Below, in pieces: positions 26,434 to 36,378 of a stretch of 61,775 nt of DNA (positions are counted from its first letter, which is position 1; the number at the start of each line of letters is the position of its first letter). Source of the stretch: an uncultured Eubacteriales bacterium (GTDB taxonomy: Bacteria > Bacillota > Clostridia > Oscillospirales > Acutalibacteraceae); the NCBI GenBank assembly GCA_934486915.1, contig CAKSRC010000004.1:1-61775 (forward strand). Reading direction: 5' to 3'. A program made the position numbers and the translations under genes. The notes under the pieces were generated by a model that did not search any database, was not told the origin of the DNA, and saw only the letters and a list, made by a program, of their open reading frames with translations.

Positions 26434-26635
26434 TTACAACACCTACTCTCGTTCTTAATATTGTATCATTTTTATATAATATATTCAACTAAACGATATA
26501 TTTATTATAAAAACCTTGAACTTTAAGTCGATTAAATATTACTAATAGTCAATATTAAAATATATCAAAACGCTTTTATTTTAAACCCATTTGATGTATA
26601 ATAATTATATAAAAGTAAAGGAATTTGGTGATATT

Positions 26636-27577
26636 ATGGCAGTAAAATTTACAGTATCTTTGGATAAGATTATAAATGAACTTTCCATGAAACCTATACA
26701 TATGCCGTACGATCCTGCGGAAGTCTTAATTTCATCTAAAGATGTTAATCGTCCCGGTCTTGAACTTACTGGTTTTTTGGATTATTTTGATAATACCAGA
26801 ATCTTAGTTTTCGGCAACGCAGAAATGTCGTTTCTGTCCAAATTCACAAGTCAAAAGCGTCTCGAGACTATAAGAAGTATCTTTGCAGGTAGACCGCCGG
26901 CAGTCATTTTTGCAAGAAACCTGGAACCATTTGAAGAATTCATGATAGCCGCTAAAGAGTTCTCGGTTCCTATGTTAAGTGCATCAGAATCTACATCTAC
27001 TTTGATTGCTGCCTTGATTTCCTATATGAATGTAGAGCTTGCTCCAAGAATTACACGCCACGGTGTCTTGGTCGAAGTTTACGGTGAGGGTATATTTTTA
27101 ACCGGCGACAGTGCCGTGGGAAAAAGTGAAGCTGCCATCGAACTTATTAAAAGAGGTCATAGACTAATTGCTGATGATGCTGTTGAAATAAGGAAAATAG
27201 CCAAAAACTCTCTAGTAGGGTCAGCTCCTAAAAATATAAGGCATTTCATTGAACTTCGTGGAATAGGAATTATAAATGCAAGAAGAATTTTTGGTATGGG
27301 AGCTGTAAAGCTTACTGAAAAAATAGATATTGTCATAAACCTTGAGTTTTGGGACAACTCAAAAGTATACGATAGAATGGGAATGGATAATATATTTACC
27401 AATATTTTAGGGGTGGATATACCAATTTTAACAATCCCCGTTACCCCCGGAAGAAACTTAGCTGTCATTATAGAAGTAGCTGCTATGAATAACAGGCAAA
27501 AAAAGCTTGGCTACAATGCAGCTGAAGAGCTCTTAGAAACCCTTGGTATGGACTATGACGAAGTTCCCAAAAAATAA
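26636..27577 (+). CDS. hprK: HPr kinase/phosphorylase
   Basis: 313 residues from the ATG at 26636 (MAVKFTVSLDKII), which has GGTGAT upstream; the apparent longer start at 26591 lies in the promoter -10 region (TATAAT at 26597-26602). The Walker A GDSAVGKSEAAIEL lies at about 157. LRGIGIINARRIFG and IPILTIPVTPGRNLAVIIEVAAMN are the HprK signatures. It phosphorylates HPr Ser-46 in carbon catabolite repression. It heads the hprK-PHP-murB-rapZ-whiA-dnaE run. Confidence 0.95.
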   Translation: MAVKFTVSLDKIINELSMKPIHMPYDPAEVLISSKDVNRPGLELTGFLDYFDNTRILVFGNAEMSFLSKFTSQKRLETIRSIFAGRPPAVIFARNLEPFEEFMIAAKEFSVPMLSASESTSTLIAALISYMNVELAPRITRHGVLVEVYGEGIFLTGDSAVGKSEAAIELIKRGHRLIADDAVEIRKIAKNSLVGSAPKNIRHFIELRGIGIINARRIFGMGAVKLTEKIDIVINLEFWDNSKVYDRMGMDNIFTNILGVDIPILTIPVTPGRNLAVIIEVAAMNNRQKKLGYNAAEELLETLGMDYDEVPKK

Positions 27578-27604
27578 AAGTAACTTTTAAAAAAGGAGAA
27601 AAAA

Positions 27605-28333
27605 ATGAAAATAATTGCTGATACTCATTGCCACACAATAGCCTCTACCCATGCATACAGTACTATTATGGAAAATGCGGAGGCTGCCTCTAAAATGGGG
27701 CTATATGCTATTGCTATTACTGATCACGCAAGAACCATGCCCGGTTCACCTGAAATGTGGTACTTTGAAAATTTAAGGGTAATCCCTAAAAAAATAGGTA
27801 ATGTATTTATCTTAAAAGGCGTAGAAGCCAATATCCTAGACAAACACGGGACCCTTGATATTAACGAAAAAGAAGAAAAAACTCTTGAATGGGTTGTTGC
27901 ATCGATTCATCACCCGGCTACAAAACTGGAGCCTAACAATATAAAACAGTGCACTGAAGCTATGCTTAACATAGCTCATGACAAAAGAGTAAATGTTATA
28001 GGCCACAGCGGCACACAAGATTATAAATATGATTACGAAAAAGTAATCCCGGAGTTTGGAAAAAACGGTAAACTCGTAGAAATTAATAACGCCTCTTTCA
28101 CCGTTAGAGAAAGCTCTATGCATAACTGCATCACAATTGCTAAACTCTGCAAAGAATATAGAGTACCCGTTATATTAAATTCAGATTCACATTTCTGCAC
28201 CCAAATCGGTCATGTTGAAAATGCCATAAAACTTTTAGAGGGAATAGATTTTCCCGAAGAACTTATTGTAAACGCAGATATTAACAGATTTGAAGATTAC
28301 TTGAAAACATACACTAAATTTTTTAATAATTGA
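27605..28333 (+). CDS. PHP-domain phosphatase (YcdX-like)
   Basis: 242 residues. The PHP metal site is formed by DTHCHTIASTHAYST at the start, AITDHA, VEANILD, ASIHHP, GHSGTQDY and SDSHF near the end. These give the nine-residue trinuclear zinc centre of the YcdX/PolX PHP group. The reaction is phosphoester hydrolysis; the substrate is unknown. It lies between hprK and murB, with AAAGGAG upstream of the ATG. Its frequent position beside hprK/murB in Clostridia hints at sugar-phosphate work, but that is inference. Confidence 0.88.
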   Translation: MKIIADTHCHTIASTHAYSTIMENAEAASKMGLYAIAITDHARTMPGSPEMWYFENLRVIPKKIGNVFILKGVEANILDKHGTLDINEKEEKTLEWVVASIHHPATKLEPNNIKQCTEAMLNIAHDKRVNVIGHSGTQDYKYDYEKVIPEFGKNGKLVEINNASFTVRESSMHNCITIAKLCKEYRVPVILNSDSHFCTQIGHVENAIKLLEGIDFPEELIVNADINRFEDYLKTYTKFFNN

Positions 28334-28357
28334 GTTTAAGTACATTCGGAGGAACAA

Positions 28358-29278
28358 ATGCATAAATATCCTAAACTTTATCAACTCTCCATGAATCTTG
28401 GCTGCAAGGTTCTTGAAAACGAAGATATGGGTAAACATACATCGTTTTTAATAGGAGGCCCTGCTGATATCTTTATAGAAGTAAGTAATAAAGAAGCCCT
28501 TAAAAAAATAATAGACACCACTCAGGAGGAAGAAATTCCTGTTTTCATCTTAGGAAATGGCTCTAATATTTTAGTATCCGATAACGGTATCAAGGGTGCA
28601 GTCATAAAACTTTGCGGAGATTTCTCACAAATAAAGCTCCTAAATGATAATAAAATCGAGTGCGGCAGTGCAGTAAGCCTCTCAAAGCTTTGCTCATTTG
28701 CCTTGAAAAATTCTCTTTCCGGGCTGGAATTTGCTTGGGGAATACCAGGGTCTGTAGGCGGAGCCGTATATATGAATGCAGGCGCATATGGCGGAGAAAT
28801 TAAAGATGTAATTTTTTCTTCAAGCCATATAGATGCCGATAATCAAGAAAAAACACTTAAAAAAGATGAGCTTGAAATGTCATATAGAACAAGTTTTTAC
28901 TCTAACAAAAACTACATAATCACCTCATCTATTTTTCAATTAACAAAGGATAATTATGAAAATATCAAGGCTAGAATGGATGATTATATAAATCGCCGTA
29001 AATCAAAACAACCTCTTGATTTTCCAAGCGCGGGAAGCGTATTCAAAAGGCCCGAAGGCTACTTTGCGGGTACATTAATTGAGCAATGTGGTCTAAAAGG
29101 AAAATCAATAAACGATGCTATGGTAAGCACAAAACATTGCGGCTTTATAATAAATAAAGGAAATGCTAAATGCGAAGATGTCCTAAACCTAGTAAGATAT
29201 ATTCAAGATACTGTTAAGGATAAAACAGGAGTAAGCCTTAAATGTGAAATTAAAAAGGTTGGGCACTTTAATAAATAA
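28358..29278 (+). CDS. murB: UDP-N-acetylenolpyruvoylglucosamine reductase
   Basis: 306 residues. The FAD-binding part has NTSFLIGGPADI-like TSFLIGGPADIF, GNGSNILVSDNGIKGAVIKL and GIPGSVGGAVYMNAGAYGGEI. The substrate domain has SYRTSFYS, and SAGSVFKRPEGYFAGTLIE carries the catalytic serine of the type II enzymes. It reduces the enolpyruvyl ether to UDP-MurNAc in peptidoglycan synthesis. CGGAGG lies six bases before the ATG. It is co-transcribed with hprK, PHP and rapZ. Confidence 0.95.
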   Translation: MHKYPKLYQLSMNLGCKVLENEDMGKHTSFLIGGPADIFIEVSNKEALKKIIDTTQEEEIPVFILGNGSNILVSDNGIKGAVIKLCGDFSQIKLLNDNKIECGSAVSLSKLCSFALKNSLSGLEFAWGIPGSVGGAVYMNAGAYGGEIKDVIFSSSHIDADNQEKTLKKDELEMSYRTSFYSNKNYIITSSIFQLTKDNYENIKARMDDYINRRKSKQPLDFPSAGSVFKRPEGYFAGTLIEQCGLKGKSINDAMVSTKHCGFIINKGNAKCEDVLNLVRYIQDTVKDKTGVSLKCEIKKVGHFNK

Positions 29279-29298
29279 GATATGTTGGAGGTTATTCT

Positions 29299-30162
29299 AT
29301 GGAATTCATTATAGTTACAGGTATGTCAGGTGCAGGAAAATCCAGAGCAATAGATGCTATGGAAGATATTGGCTTTTATTGCGTAGATAATATACCTCCT
29401 AAGCTTATTTCTACCTTCTATGACCTTTGCAATCAAGTTAAAGATGACTCGATGAAAAAAGTTGCAATAGTCACCGATATAAGAGGTGGAGGGATGTTCA
29501 GCGGATTATTCGAGGCCTTAGATAAACTAAAAGAAAACAACTGCAATTATAAAATTTTATATCTTGACTCAAGGGATGACGTCCTCGTTAGAAGATATAA
29601 AGAAACTAGGAGAAAACACCCGCTAGCTGAAAATTATTTAGGCTCGGTTTTAGAAGCGGTACAATTTGAAAGGGGAATTTTAAAGCCAATAAAAGAACGT
29701 GCCGATTATGTAATAGATACTTCATATATATCTCCTGCTCAGTTAAAGGAACGTATAGTCGAAATGTTTTTGGAGGATAGCTCCTGCGCTATTATGGTTA
29801 ACTGTATGTCTTTTGGTTTTAAATACGGTACACCTTCCGAGGCTGACCTGATTTTTGATGTACGTTGTCTCCCCAATCCCTATTACATAGAAGATCTTAA
29901 ATCTCATACAGGTCTGGATGAAGACGTACGAGAATATGTTATGAAATGGGATCAAACAAAAGGTTTTATAGAAAGATGGATTTCTCTTATAGATTATATG
30001 CTTCCTCTATATAGAAACGAGGGTAAAAGTCAGCTTGTGATAGCTGTAGGATGTACGGGAGGAAAACATCGCTCCGTAGCATTGGCACAATATTTATATA
30101 AGCATATGTTGGATCTTAAACAAAGATCTAACGTATACCATAGAGATATTCACAAAGCATAG
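29299..30162 (+). CDS. rapZ: RapZ/YvcJ nucleotide-binding protein
   Basis: 287 residues. The Walker A TGMSGAGKSRA is at residues 6-16, and DSRDDVLVRRYKETRRKHPL follows. The C-terminal half has SFGFKYGTPSEADLIFDVRCLPNPYY and AVGCTGGKHRSVALA, both defining RapZ. In E. coli it controls GlmS through small RNAs; in Firmicutes YvcJ affects competence and nucleotide metabolism. It precedes whiA as in most Firmicutes and Actinobacteria. Confidence 0.95.
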   Translation: MEFIIVTGMSGAGKSRAIDAMEDIGFYCVDNIPPKLISTFYDLCNQVKDDSMKKVAIVTDIRGGGMFSGLFEALDKLKENNCNYKILYLDSRDDVLVRRYKETRRKHPLAENYLGSVLEAVQFERGILKPIKERADYVIDTSYISPAQLKERIVEMFLEDSSCAIMVNCMSFGFKYGTPSEADLIFDVRCLPNPYYIEDLKSHTGLDEDVREYVMKWDQTKGFIERWISLIDYMLPLYRNEGKSQLVIAVGCTGGKHRSVALAQYLYKHMLDLKQRSNVYHRDIHKA

Positions 30163-30183
30163 AGAAGAGTATAGGGTGATATA

Positions 30184-31116
30184 ATGTCTTTTTCATCTAG
30201 CATAAAACAAGAGCTTTACTCGTCAAAACCAAAAGATTTTGATTCATTAACCGCCGAAGTTTATGGTTTGATACTTTTTTCAAAAAATTTTTCTAATGAT
30301 AGTTTTTACTTTACAAGCAGAAATCGCAAATCAACAGAAATTTTATCAAACTTTCTTTCAGAACAACTATCCATAACTGTTGATATAAGTACTAAACCTT
30401 ACCACAATAGATCATCAGGAGAACCAAACTACACATTGTCATTAGTAGACAAAAACGATATCAATAAAATATTATCTTTTTTTTATAAAGATGCAGACCT
30501 AAAAAATGTATATATCAGTCCTGCTAATATTAAAAATGATACCCAACTCAAGTATTTCTTAAAGGGCGTATTTTTAGTTTGCGGCAGTGTCATAAATCCA
30601 CAAAAAGAATATAGATTAGAATTTGCAATTCAAAACATCAGTCTTGCAAACGACCTTTTAAAATTACTTTCAAACTTGCCAATTGAATTAAACCCTAAAA
30701 TACTCGTAAAAAGGGACAAATTCTCAATTTACATTAAAGACAATGAGCAAATATTTGATTTTCTTGCTTATATAGGTGCTCAAAATTCAGCAATGGAGTT
30801 TATGCAAGTAAAAATGGTCAAAGAAGTAAGAAATTATGTTAATAGAACCACCAATTTCCAAACCGCAAATCTAAGCAAAACCACTTCTGCTTCTTTGTTA
30901 CAAATAAAGGCTATACAGCATATTGAAGAGGTAAAAGGCAAAAATTTTCTTACAGATGACTTAAAAGAGCTTGCCCTCTTGCGCGTCCAAAATCCGGATA
31001 TGTCTTTAAAAGAACTTGGCGAAAACCTAAAAGTTCCTTTAAGTCGATCCGGAGTAAATCATAGATTAAAAAAAATAATGTACATATCAGAATGTATAGG
31101 AAAGGAGAAATGTTGA
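30184..31116 (+). CDS. whiA: WhiA family regulator
   Basis: 310 residues: a LAGLIDADG-homing-endonuclease-like N-terminal region (SSIKQELYS, YFLKGVFLVCGSVINPQKEYRLEF) and a C-terminal helix-turn-helix (LALLRVQNPDMSLKELGENLKVPLSRSGVNHRLKKI). In Bacillus it influences cell division and chromosome segregation without being a classic repressor. Here it directly follows rapZ, and the dnaE start codon follows its stop codon immediately, so the two are coupled. Confidence 0.95.
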   Translation: MSFSSSIKQELYSSKPKDFDSLTAEVYGLILFSKNFSNDSFYFTSRNRKSTEILSNFLSEQLSITVDISTKPYHNRSSGEPNYTLSLVDKNDINKILSFFYKDADLKNVYISPANIKNDTQLKYFLKGVFLVCGSVINPQKEYRLEFAIQNISLANDLLKLLSNLPIELNPKILVKRDKFSIYIKDNEQIFDFLAYIGAQNSAMEFMQVKMVKEVRNYVNRTTNFQTANLSKTTSASLLQIKAIQHIEEVKGKNFLTDDLKELALLRVQNPDMSLKELGENLKVPLSRSGVNHRLKKIMYISECIGKEKC

Positions 31117-34100
31117 TTGGGTGACTTTGTTCATCTCCACGTTCATAGTGAATATAGCCTGCTTGACGGAGCCTGCCGGCTTAAAGACCTTGTATCAAGA
31201 GCAAAACAGTTAAATCAATCGGCTGTCGCAGTTACTGATCACGGCGCAATGTACGGCGCAATTGATTTTTATAAACTTGCCAAGAAAAACGGTATCAAGC
31301 CTATAATAGGCTGTGAAATCTATGTTGCTCCAAGAAAGATGACCGATAAAGTATATGAATACGATTCAGACAACAGGCACCTTGTTTTGCTTTGCAAAAG
31401 CAATGAAGGCTATCAAAATTTAATAAAAATTGTGTCTAAATCATGGACTGAAGGTTTTTACAATAAACCAAGAGCTGATGAGGAATTGCTAAAAAAATAT
31501 AACAAGGGATTAATCGCTATGTCGGCATGCCTTGGAGGAGAAATACCCAAACTCCTAATTAACTCACGTTATGAAGATGCAAAAGAAAAGGCAATAAAGT
31601 ATAATGAGATTTTTGGCAGCGGTAACTTCTATTTAGAAATCCAAGATCACGGGATAAAAGAGCAAAAAATAGTAAATGCAGGCCTAATAAAAATCTCGCA
31701 AGAAACCGGGATACCTCTTGTCGCAACCAATGACTGCCACTATCTAAACCAAGAGGACAGCAAAATGCATGATGTCCTTTTGTGCATACAAACAAATAGA
31801 ACTCTTGAGGATGAAAATAGGTTTGAATTTTCCTCAGACCAATTCTATCTAAAAAGTGAAGAAGAGATGATGTCCCTTTTTCCAAATCATATTGAAGCTA
31901 TAAAAAACACAAAAATTATAGCGGATATGTGTAATGTGGAATTCGAGTTTGGCAATACAAAATTACCACATTTTGAAGTCCCAAATAATCAGGATCACTT
32001 TGAATATTTTAAAGAAAACTGTTATAAGGGTCTTTATAAGCATTATGGTCAAAATCCCGACCCTTCAATAGTAGATAGATTAGAATTTGAGCTTAATACT
32101 ATAAACACAATGGGTTACGTTGATTATTACCTTATTGTAAATGATTTTGTAAGTTATGCGAAATCTGTCGGAATTGCAGTGGGTCCGGGAAGAGGCTCGG
32201 GTGCAGGAAGCCTTGCCGCATACTTAATAGGAATAACGGGCATAGACCCTATAAAATACAATCTACTGTTTGAACGTTTTTTAAATCCTGAAAGAGTAAG
32301 TATGCCGGACTTCGACATAGACTTCTGCTATGAACGCCGTCAAGAAGTTATTGATTATGTTGTAAGAAAATACGGCGAGGATCACGTAGCCCAAATAATA
32401 ACATTTGGTACTATGGCAGCAAGAGGTTCTATACGAGATGTAGGAAGAGTTTTGGCTGTCCCCTACTCCACTGTTGATACTGTAGCAAAGCTTATACCTA
32501 TGGAACTTTATATGACTATAGATAAGGCATTAAGCGCTTCTTCAGAGCTAAGGGAAATGTATGAAAATGATCCTAAAATTAAAGAGCTTATAGACACTGC
32601 AAGAAAAATAGAGGGTATGCCAAGGCACTCCTCAACCCATGCAGCAGGCGTTGTCATAACAAGAGATCCCGTAAGCCAATATGTCCCACTTGCTAAAAAT
32701 GATTCTTCTATAGTAACTCAATACACAATGACAACTTTAGAAGAATTAGGTCTTTTAAAGATGGACTTTTTAGGACTTAGAAACTTGACTGTCCTAAAAG
32801 ATACTCAAGAAATGATACAAAGGCAAGACCCCAAGTTTAGTCTTGATAATATAAAAGAAGACAGTGATGTATTTGAAATGTTTTCAAATGGAGACACTGA
32901 TGGAGTATTTCAATTTGAATCTGCCGGCATGAAAAATGTACTTATTCAATTAAAGCCGGAAAGCATAGAAGATTTAATCGCAGTTATATCGCTTTACCGT
33001 CCGGGGCCAATGGAGTCAATACCAAGGTATATCGAAAACCGCCATCACCCTGAAAAGGTAGTTTACCTTCATCCCCTGCTTTCCAATATACTGAATGTTA
33101 CATACGGATGCATAATATACCAAGAGCAGGTTATGCAAATATTTAGAACATTAGCCGGCTACTCTCTTGGAAGAGCTGATATTGTTCGTCGTGCGATGTC
33201 CAAGAAAAAAGCGGACGTTATGGACCAAGAAAGAAAAATATTTATTTATGGTCTTACTGATAAAGACGGCAATGTAGAAGTTGACGGGTGTATACGCCGT
33301 GGGGTAAGCGAAGATATCGCTATAAAAATATTTGACGAAATGGAAAGTTTCGCTTCTTACGCCTTTAATAAATCTCATGCAACGGCTTATGCAATGATTT
33401 CTTACCAAACGGCATGGCTTAAATGCAAATACCCAAAAGAATATATGGCAGCCTTAATGACAAGTGTTTTAGATAATACCAATAAAATTTCAGGATATAT
33501 ACTTGAATGCGAAAAAATGGGCATTAAAGTTTTGCCTCCAAGCGTAAATGAAAGTGAAAAGGGATTTACCACATCAAACAATAATATTCGTTTTGGCCTT
33601 TTGGCAATTAAAAATCTTGGGACAAATCTTATAAATTCCTTGATAAATGAAAGAAACCTAAATGGTAAATTTAAAACCTTTTATGATTTTTGCAAGCGAA
33701 ATTGCGGCAGAGATATGAACAAAAGAGCCCTTGAAAGCCTAATAAAATCAGGTGCCCTCGATCACCTTGATGCCAATAGACACCAAATGCTAAGCTCGAT
33801 GAATACTATATTGGATAATCTCGATTCAGAAAGAAAAAATAATATCGAAGGTCAAATAGGATTTTTTGATAATCCTATAAATTCAAAAAAGATAGATGAG
33901 GCATATTTACCTGATTTACAAGAATTTCCTTTAAAAGAAATTCTCTCTATGGAAAAACAAGTTGCAGGCATATATCTTTCAGGTCATCCAATGTCAGAAT
34001 ATTCCGGTCTTGCTAAAAAAATTAATGCTACTAAAATAATCGATATACTGGAATACTCAAAACCTGAAATAAAAAAATATAAGGATGGCGATATAGTCAC

Positions 34101-34611
34101 AATTCTAGCAATTATTTCTAGAGTGAATTTAAAAACTACAAGGTCTAATACTACTATGGCATTTGTAAATGTAGAAGACGTTTCTTCTACTATGGAAATG
34201 TTAGTATTTCCAAAGACTTTGCAGGAATATTCATTCATACTCAAGGAAGGAAATATTGTAAAAATACTAGCAAAGCTTAATGTAAGAGAAGATGAAGAAC
34301 CAAAATTAATATGTCAAGAAGTTTCTATTGCTTCATTGCAAGATGAATCATCAAATGAACCAGTAAACAAACCTAAAAACAGCAAAAGGAATGGGCTTTA
34401 TATAAGAGTTCCCAATATTAATTGCAATCTATATGAAAGGTCAAGAAACCTAATAAGTATATTTGACGGCAATATGCCGGTTTATTTCTACTTTTCTGAT
34501 GATAAAAAACTTATGTTGGCTCCAAGAAGTTTATGGGTCGATATCAACAATGTGTTAATAAAAGAACTCAAAAATCAAATAGGCAATGAAAATGTTGCAC
34601 TTAAGGAGTAA
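31117..34611 (+). CDS. dnaE: DNA polymerase III alpha subunit, DnaE type
   Basis: 1164 residues starting at a TTG right after the whiA stop, with AAGGAG upstream. The PHP domain begins HLHVHSEYSLLDGACR. The catalytic aspartates are in MPDFDIDFC (about residue 403). The palm/thumb region contains GRGSGAGSLAAYLIGIT and HAAGVVIT, and the C-terminal OB fold DGDIVTILAIISR with FVNVEDVSSTMEM follows. This is the DnaE lineage used together with PolC in Firmicutes, mainly for lagging-strand primer extension; polC is not in the window. Confidence 0.96.
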   Translation: MGDFVHLHVHSEYSLLDGACRLKDLVSRAKQLNQSAVAVTDHGAMYGAIDFYKLAKKNGIKPIIGCEIYVAPRKMTDKVYEYDSDNRHLVLLCKSNEGYQNLIKIVSKSWTEGFYNKPRADEELLKKYNKGLIAMSACLGGEIPKLLINSRYEDAKEKAIKYNEIFGSGNFYLEIQDHGIKEQKIVNAGLIKISQETGIPLVATNDCHYLNQEDSKMHDVLLCIQTNRTLEDENRFEFSSDQFYLKSEEEMMSLFPNHIEAIKNTKIIADMCNVEFEFGNTKLPHFEVPNNQDHFEYFKENCYKGLYKHYGQNPDPSIVDRLEFELNTINTMGYVDYYLIVNDFVSYAKSVGIAVGPGRGSGAGSLAAYLIGITGIDPIKYNLLFERFLNPERVSMPDFDIDFCYERRQEVIDYVVRKYGEDHVAQIITFGTMAARGSIRDVGRVLAVPYSTVDTVAKLIPMELYMTIDKALSASSELREMYENDPKIKELIDTARKIEGMPRHSSTHAAGVVITRDPVSQYVPLAKNDSSIVTQYTMTTLEELGLLKMDFLGLRNLTVLKDTQEMIQRQDPKFSLDNIKEDSDVFEMFSNGDTDGVFQFESAGMKNVLIQLKPESIEDLIAVISLYRPGPMESIPRYIENRHHPEKVVYLHPLLSNILNVTYGCIIYQEQVMQIFRTLAGYSLGRADIVRRAMSKKKADVMDQERKIFIYGLTDKDGNVEVDGCIRRGVSEDIAIKIFDEMESFASYAFNKSHATAYAMISYQTAWLKCKYPKEYMAALMTSVLDNTNKISGYILECEKMGIKVLPPSVNESEKGFTTSNNNIRFGLLAIKNLGTNLINSLINERNLNGKFKTFYDFCKRNCGRDMNKRALESLIKSGALDHLDANRHQMLSSMNTILDNLDSERKNNIEGQIGFFDNPINSKKIDEAYLPDLQEFPLKEILSMEKQVAGIYLSGHPMSEYSGLAKKINATKIIDILEYSKPEIKKYKDGDIVTILAIISRVNLKTTRSNTTMAFVNVEDVSSTMEMLVFPKTLQEYSFILKEGNIVKILAKLNVREDEEPKLICQEVSIASLQDESSNEPVNKPKNSKRNGLYIRVPNINCNLYERSRNLISIFDGNMPVYFYFSDDKKLMLAPRSLWVDINNVLIKELKNQIGNENVALKE

Positions 34612-34688
34612 CCTTACTTTCATGACATATTGTTAAAATATAAAATTTATGATATTATAAAGTAACTTTAGTGGGAGGGGTTTTAGAT

Positions 34689-35657
34689 ATGGATAGAAGA
34701 TCAATTGCTGTACTTACAAGCGGAGGAGACGCACCTGGCATGAATGCCGCAGTTAGAGCCGTCGCGAGAGCAGCTATAGCTAACGGTATTCACGTTATAG
34801 GGGTCCATAGAGGATATAACGGACTTATAAATGGGGATGTCTTTGATATGAATTTAAGAAGCGTTTCAGATACAATTCACCGAGGAGGAACCTTGCTTTA
34901 TACTGCAAGAAGCCCTGAATTTAAAACTCAAGAAGGAATAAACAAAGCAGCCGATACTTGTCGATACTTAGGGATTGAAGGAGTGGTTGTAATAGGGGGA
35001 GACGGTTCCTTTAGAGGAGCCAGGGACCTAACTAATGCAGGCATACCATGTGTTGGAATTCCGGGTACTATTGATAATGATATCGCGTGCAGTGAATATA
35101 CCATAGGTTTCGATACTGCTATGAATACTGCCATGCAAATGGTAGATAGAATTCGCGATACTGCTCAATCCCATGATAGATGCAGTGTCGTTGAGGTAAT
35201 GGGCAGAAGATGCGGGGATATCGCTCTTCACACGGGAATTGCCGTAGGTGCAACAGCAGTTTTAGTCCCCGAAGTTAAATTTGACATCGACACTGATATA
35301 GTAAAAAGAATACGATATACCCAAATGACAGGCAAAAAACACTTTATAATCATTGTTGCTGAAGGTATAGGCGGTGTTGATCAAATTGCAAAACAGATAC
35401 AGGAAAAAACCGGAATAGAATCAAGAGCCACTATACTTGGCCACGTTCAAAGGGGTGGTTCCCCCACTGTAAGAGACCGTGTAGTAGCTACTGAAATGGG
35501 TGTAAAAGCCGTCCAAATACTATTTGAAGGAAAAGGAAATCGAATTGTTGCTATGCAGCAAGGCAAAATAGTAGACTTCGATATAACTGAAGCTCTAAAT
35601 ATGAAAAAAGATTTTGATATCGACTTATATAACGCAGCGCTACAAGTTTCCATCTAA
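34689..35657 (+). CDS. pfkA: ATP-dependent 6-phosphofructokinase
   Basis: 322 residues from the ATG at 34689; GGGAGGGG lies upstream, and the in-frame GTG at 34671 would use it up. LTSGGDAPGMNAAVRA, VVIGGDGSFRGARDL and GIPGTIDNDIACSEYTIGFDTA carry the ATP and fructose-6-phosphate sites, including the catalytic aspartate of TIDND. VEVMGRRCGDIAL and LGHVQRGGSPTVRDR bind the second subunit's ligands. Gly in GGDGS points to ATP rather than PPi. The usual partner pyk is absent. Confidence 0.95.
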   Translation: MDRRSIAVLTSGGDAPGMNAAVRAVARAAIANGIHVIGVHRGYNGLINGDVFDMNLRSVSDTIHRGGTLLYTARSPEFKTQEGINKAADTCRYLGIEGVVVIGGDGSFRGARDLTNAGIPCVGIPGTIDNDIACSEYTIGFDTAMNTAMQMVDRIRDTAQSHDRCSVVEVMGRRCGDIALHTGIAVGATAVLVPEVKFDIDTDIVKRIRYTQMTGKKHFIIIVAEGIGGVDQIAKQIQEKTGIESRATILGHVQRGGSPTVRDRVVATEMGVKAVQILFEGKGNRIVAMQQGKIVDFDITEALNMKKDFDIDLYNAALQVSI

Positions 35658-35711
35658 AATTTTAATTTATTTTTGTATTATATAATACTTTTTATGGAGG
35701 ATATTTAAAAT

Positions 35712-36266
35712 ATGGAAAATTCAAAAACAGCAATTTTAGTAGTAGATATGTTAAATGACTTTGTAACGGGAGCACTAAAGTGTAAAAGGGGCATGGCAAT
35801 CGTACCAAAAACTGCTAAACTTTTGAATGAGGCTCGCAAAAACGGAGTTAAGGTAATATTTTGCAACGATGCCCACTTAAAGGGTATAGACCATGAATTT
35901 AAAATTTGGGGAGAACACGCAATTGCAGGAACCAAAGGTGCTGAAGTAATCCCGGAACTAAATTTAAGCGATAAGGATTATGTTGTCCCCAAAAGACGCT
36001 ATAGCGGTTTTTTCCATACTGATTTAGATCTATTGCTTCGAGAATTAAAAATCGATACTGTAATTATGACAGGACTACATACACATATGTGTGTACGTCA
36101 TACTGCAGCAGATGCATTCAGCCTTGGTTATGATATAGTAGTCGCAGCAGATGCTACTGACAGCTTCACAATAGAAGATTATGAATCAGGAATAAATTAC
36201 CTAAAGACAGTATATGGTGCAACAGTATACAGCGTAGATGAGCTTTGTGAACTATTTAAAAAGTAA
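35712..36266 (+). CDS. Isochorismatase-family cysteine hydrolase (nicotinamidase-like)
   Basis: 184 residues. The catalytic triad is Asp in VVDMLNDFV (about residue 11), Lys in VPKRRYSGF (about 95) and Cys in HTHMCVRHTAADAFSLGY (about 128). The metal-site layout of nicotinamidases (D-x-H) is partly present as NDAHLKG. Conversion of nicotinamide to nicotinate is the best guess; other amide hydrolases of the fold are possible. GGAGG lies before the ATG, and it ends in a strong terminator at 36291. Confidence 0.85.
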   Translation: MENSKTAILVVDMLNDFVTGALKCKRGMAIVPKTAKLLNEARKNGVKVIFCNDAHLKGIDHEFKIWGEHAIAGTKGAEVIPELNLSDKDYVVPKRRYSGFFHTDLDLLLRELKIDTVIMTGLHTHMCVRHTAADAFSLGYDIVVAADATDSFTIEDYESGINYLKTVYGATVYSVDELCELFKK

Positions 36267-36290
36267 AAATTTTTAGGTTAATGTATATTT

Positions 36291-36325
36291 AAAAAGGGCA
36301 GGGGATATATTCCCTGCCCTTTTTT
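36291..36325 (+). terminator. Terminator of the isochorismatase gene
   Basis: The stem AAAAAGGGCAGGG/CCCTGCCCTTTTTT, 24 nt after the stop codon. Confidence 0.9.
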
Positions 36326-36339
36326 ATTAAACAAAAATT

Positions 36340-36368
36340 AAAGCCTCGGCTTAGCCGAGACTTTTTTA
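36340..36368 (-). terminator. Terminator of tsf
   Basis: The stem CTCGGCT/AGCCGAG has flanking AAG and CTT. T-runs exist on both sides (TTTTTT on plus, TTTAATTTTTG on minus), so it can act in both directions. It lies 11 nt after the tsf stop codon. Confidence 0.75.
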
Positions 36369-36378
36369 TAATAATCTT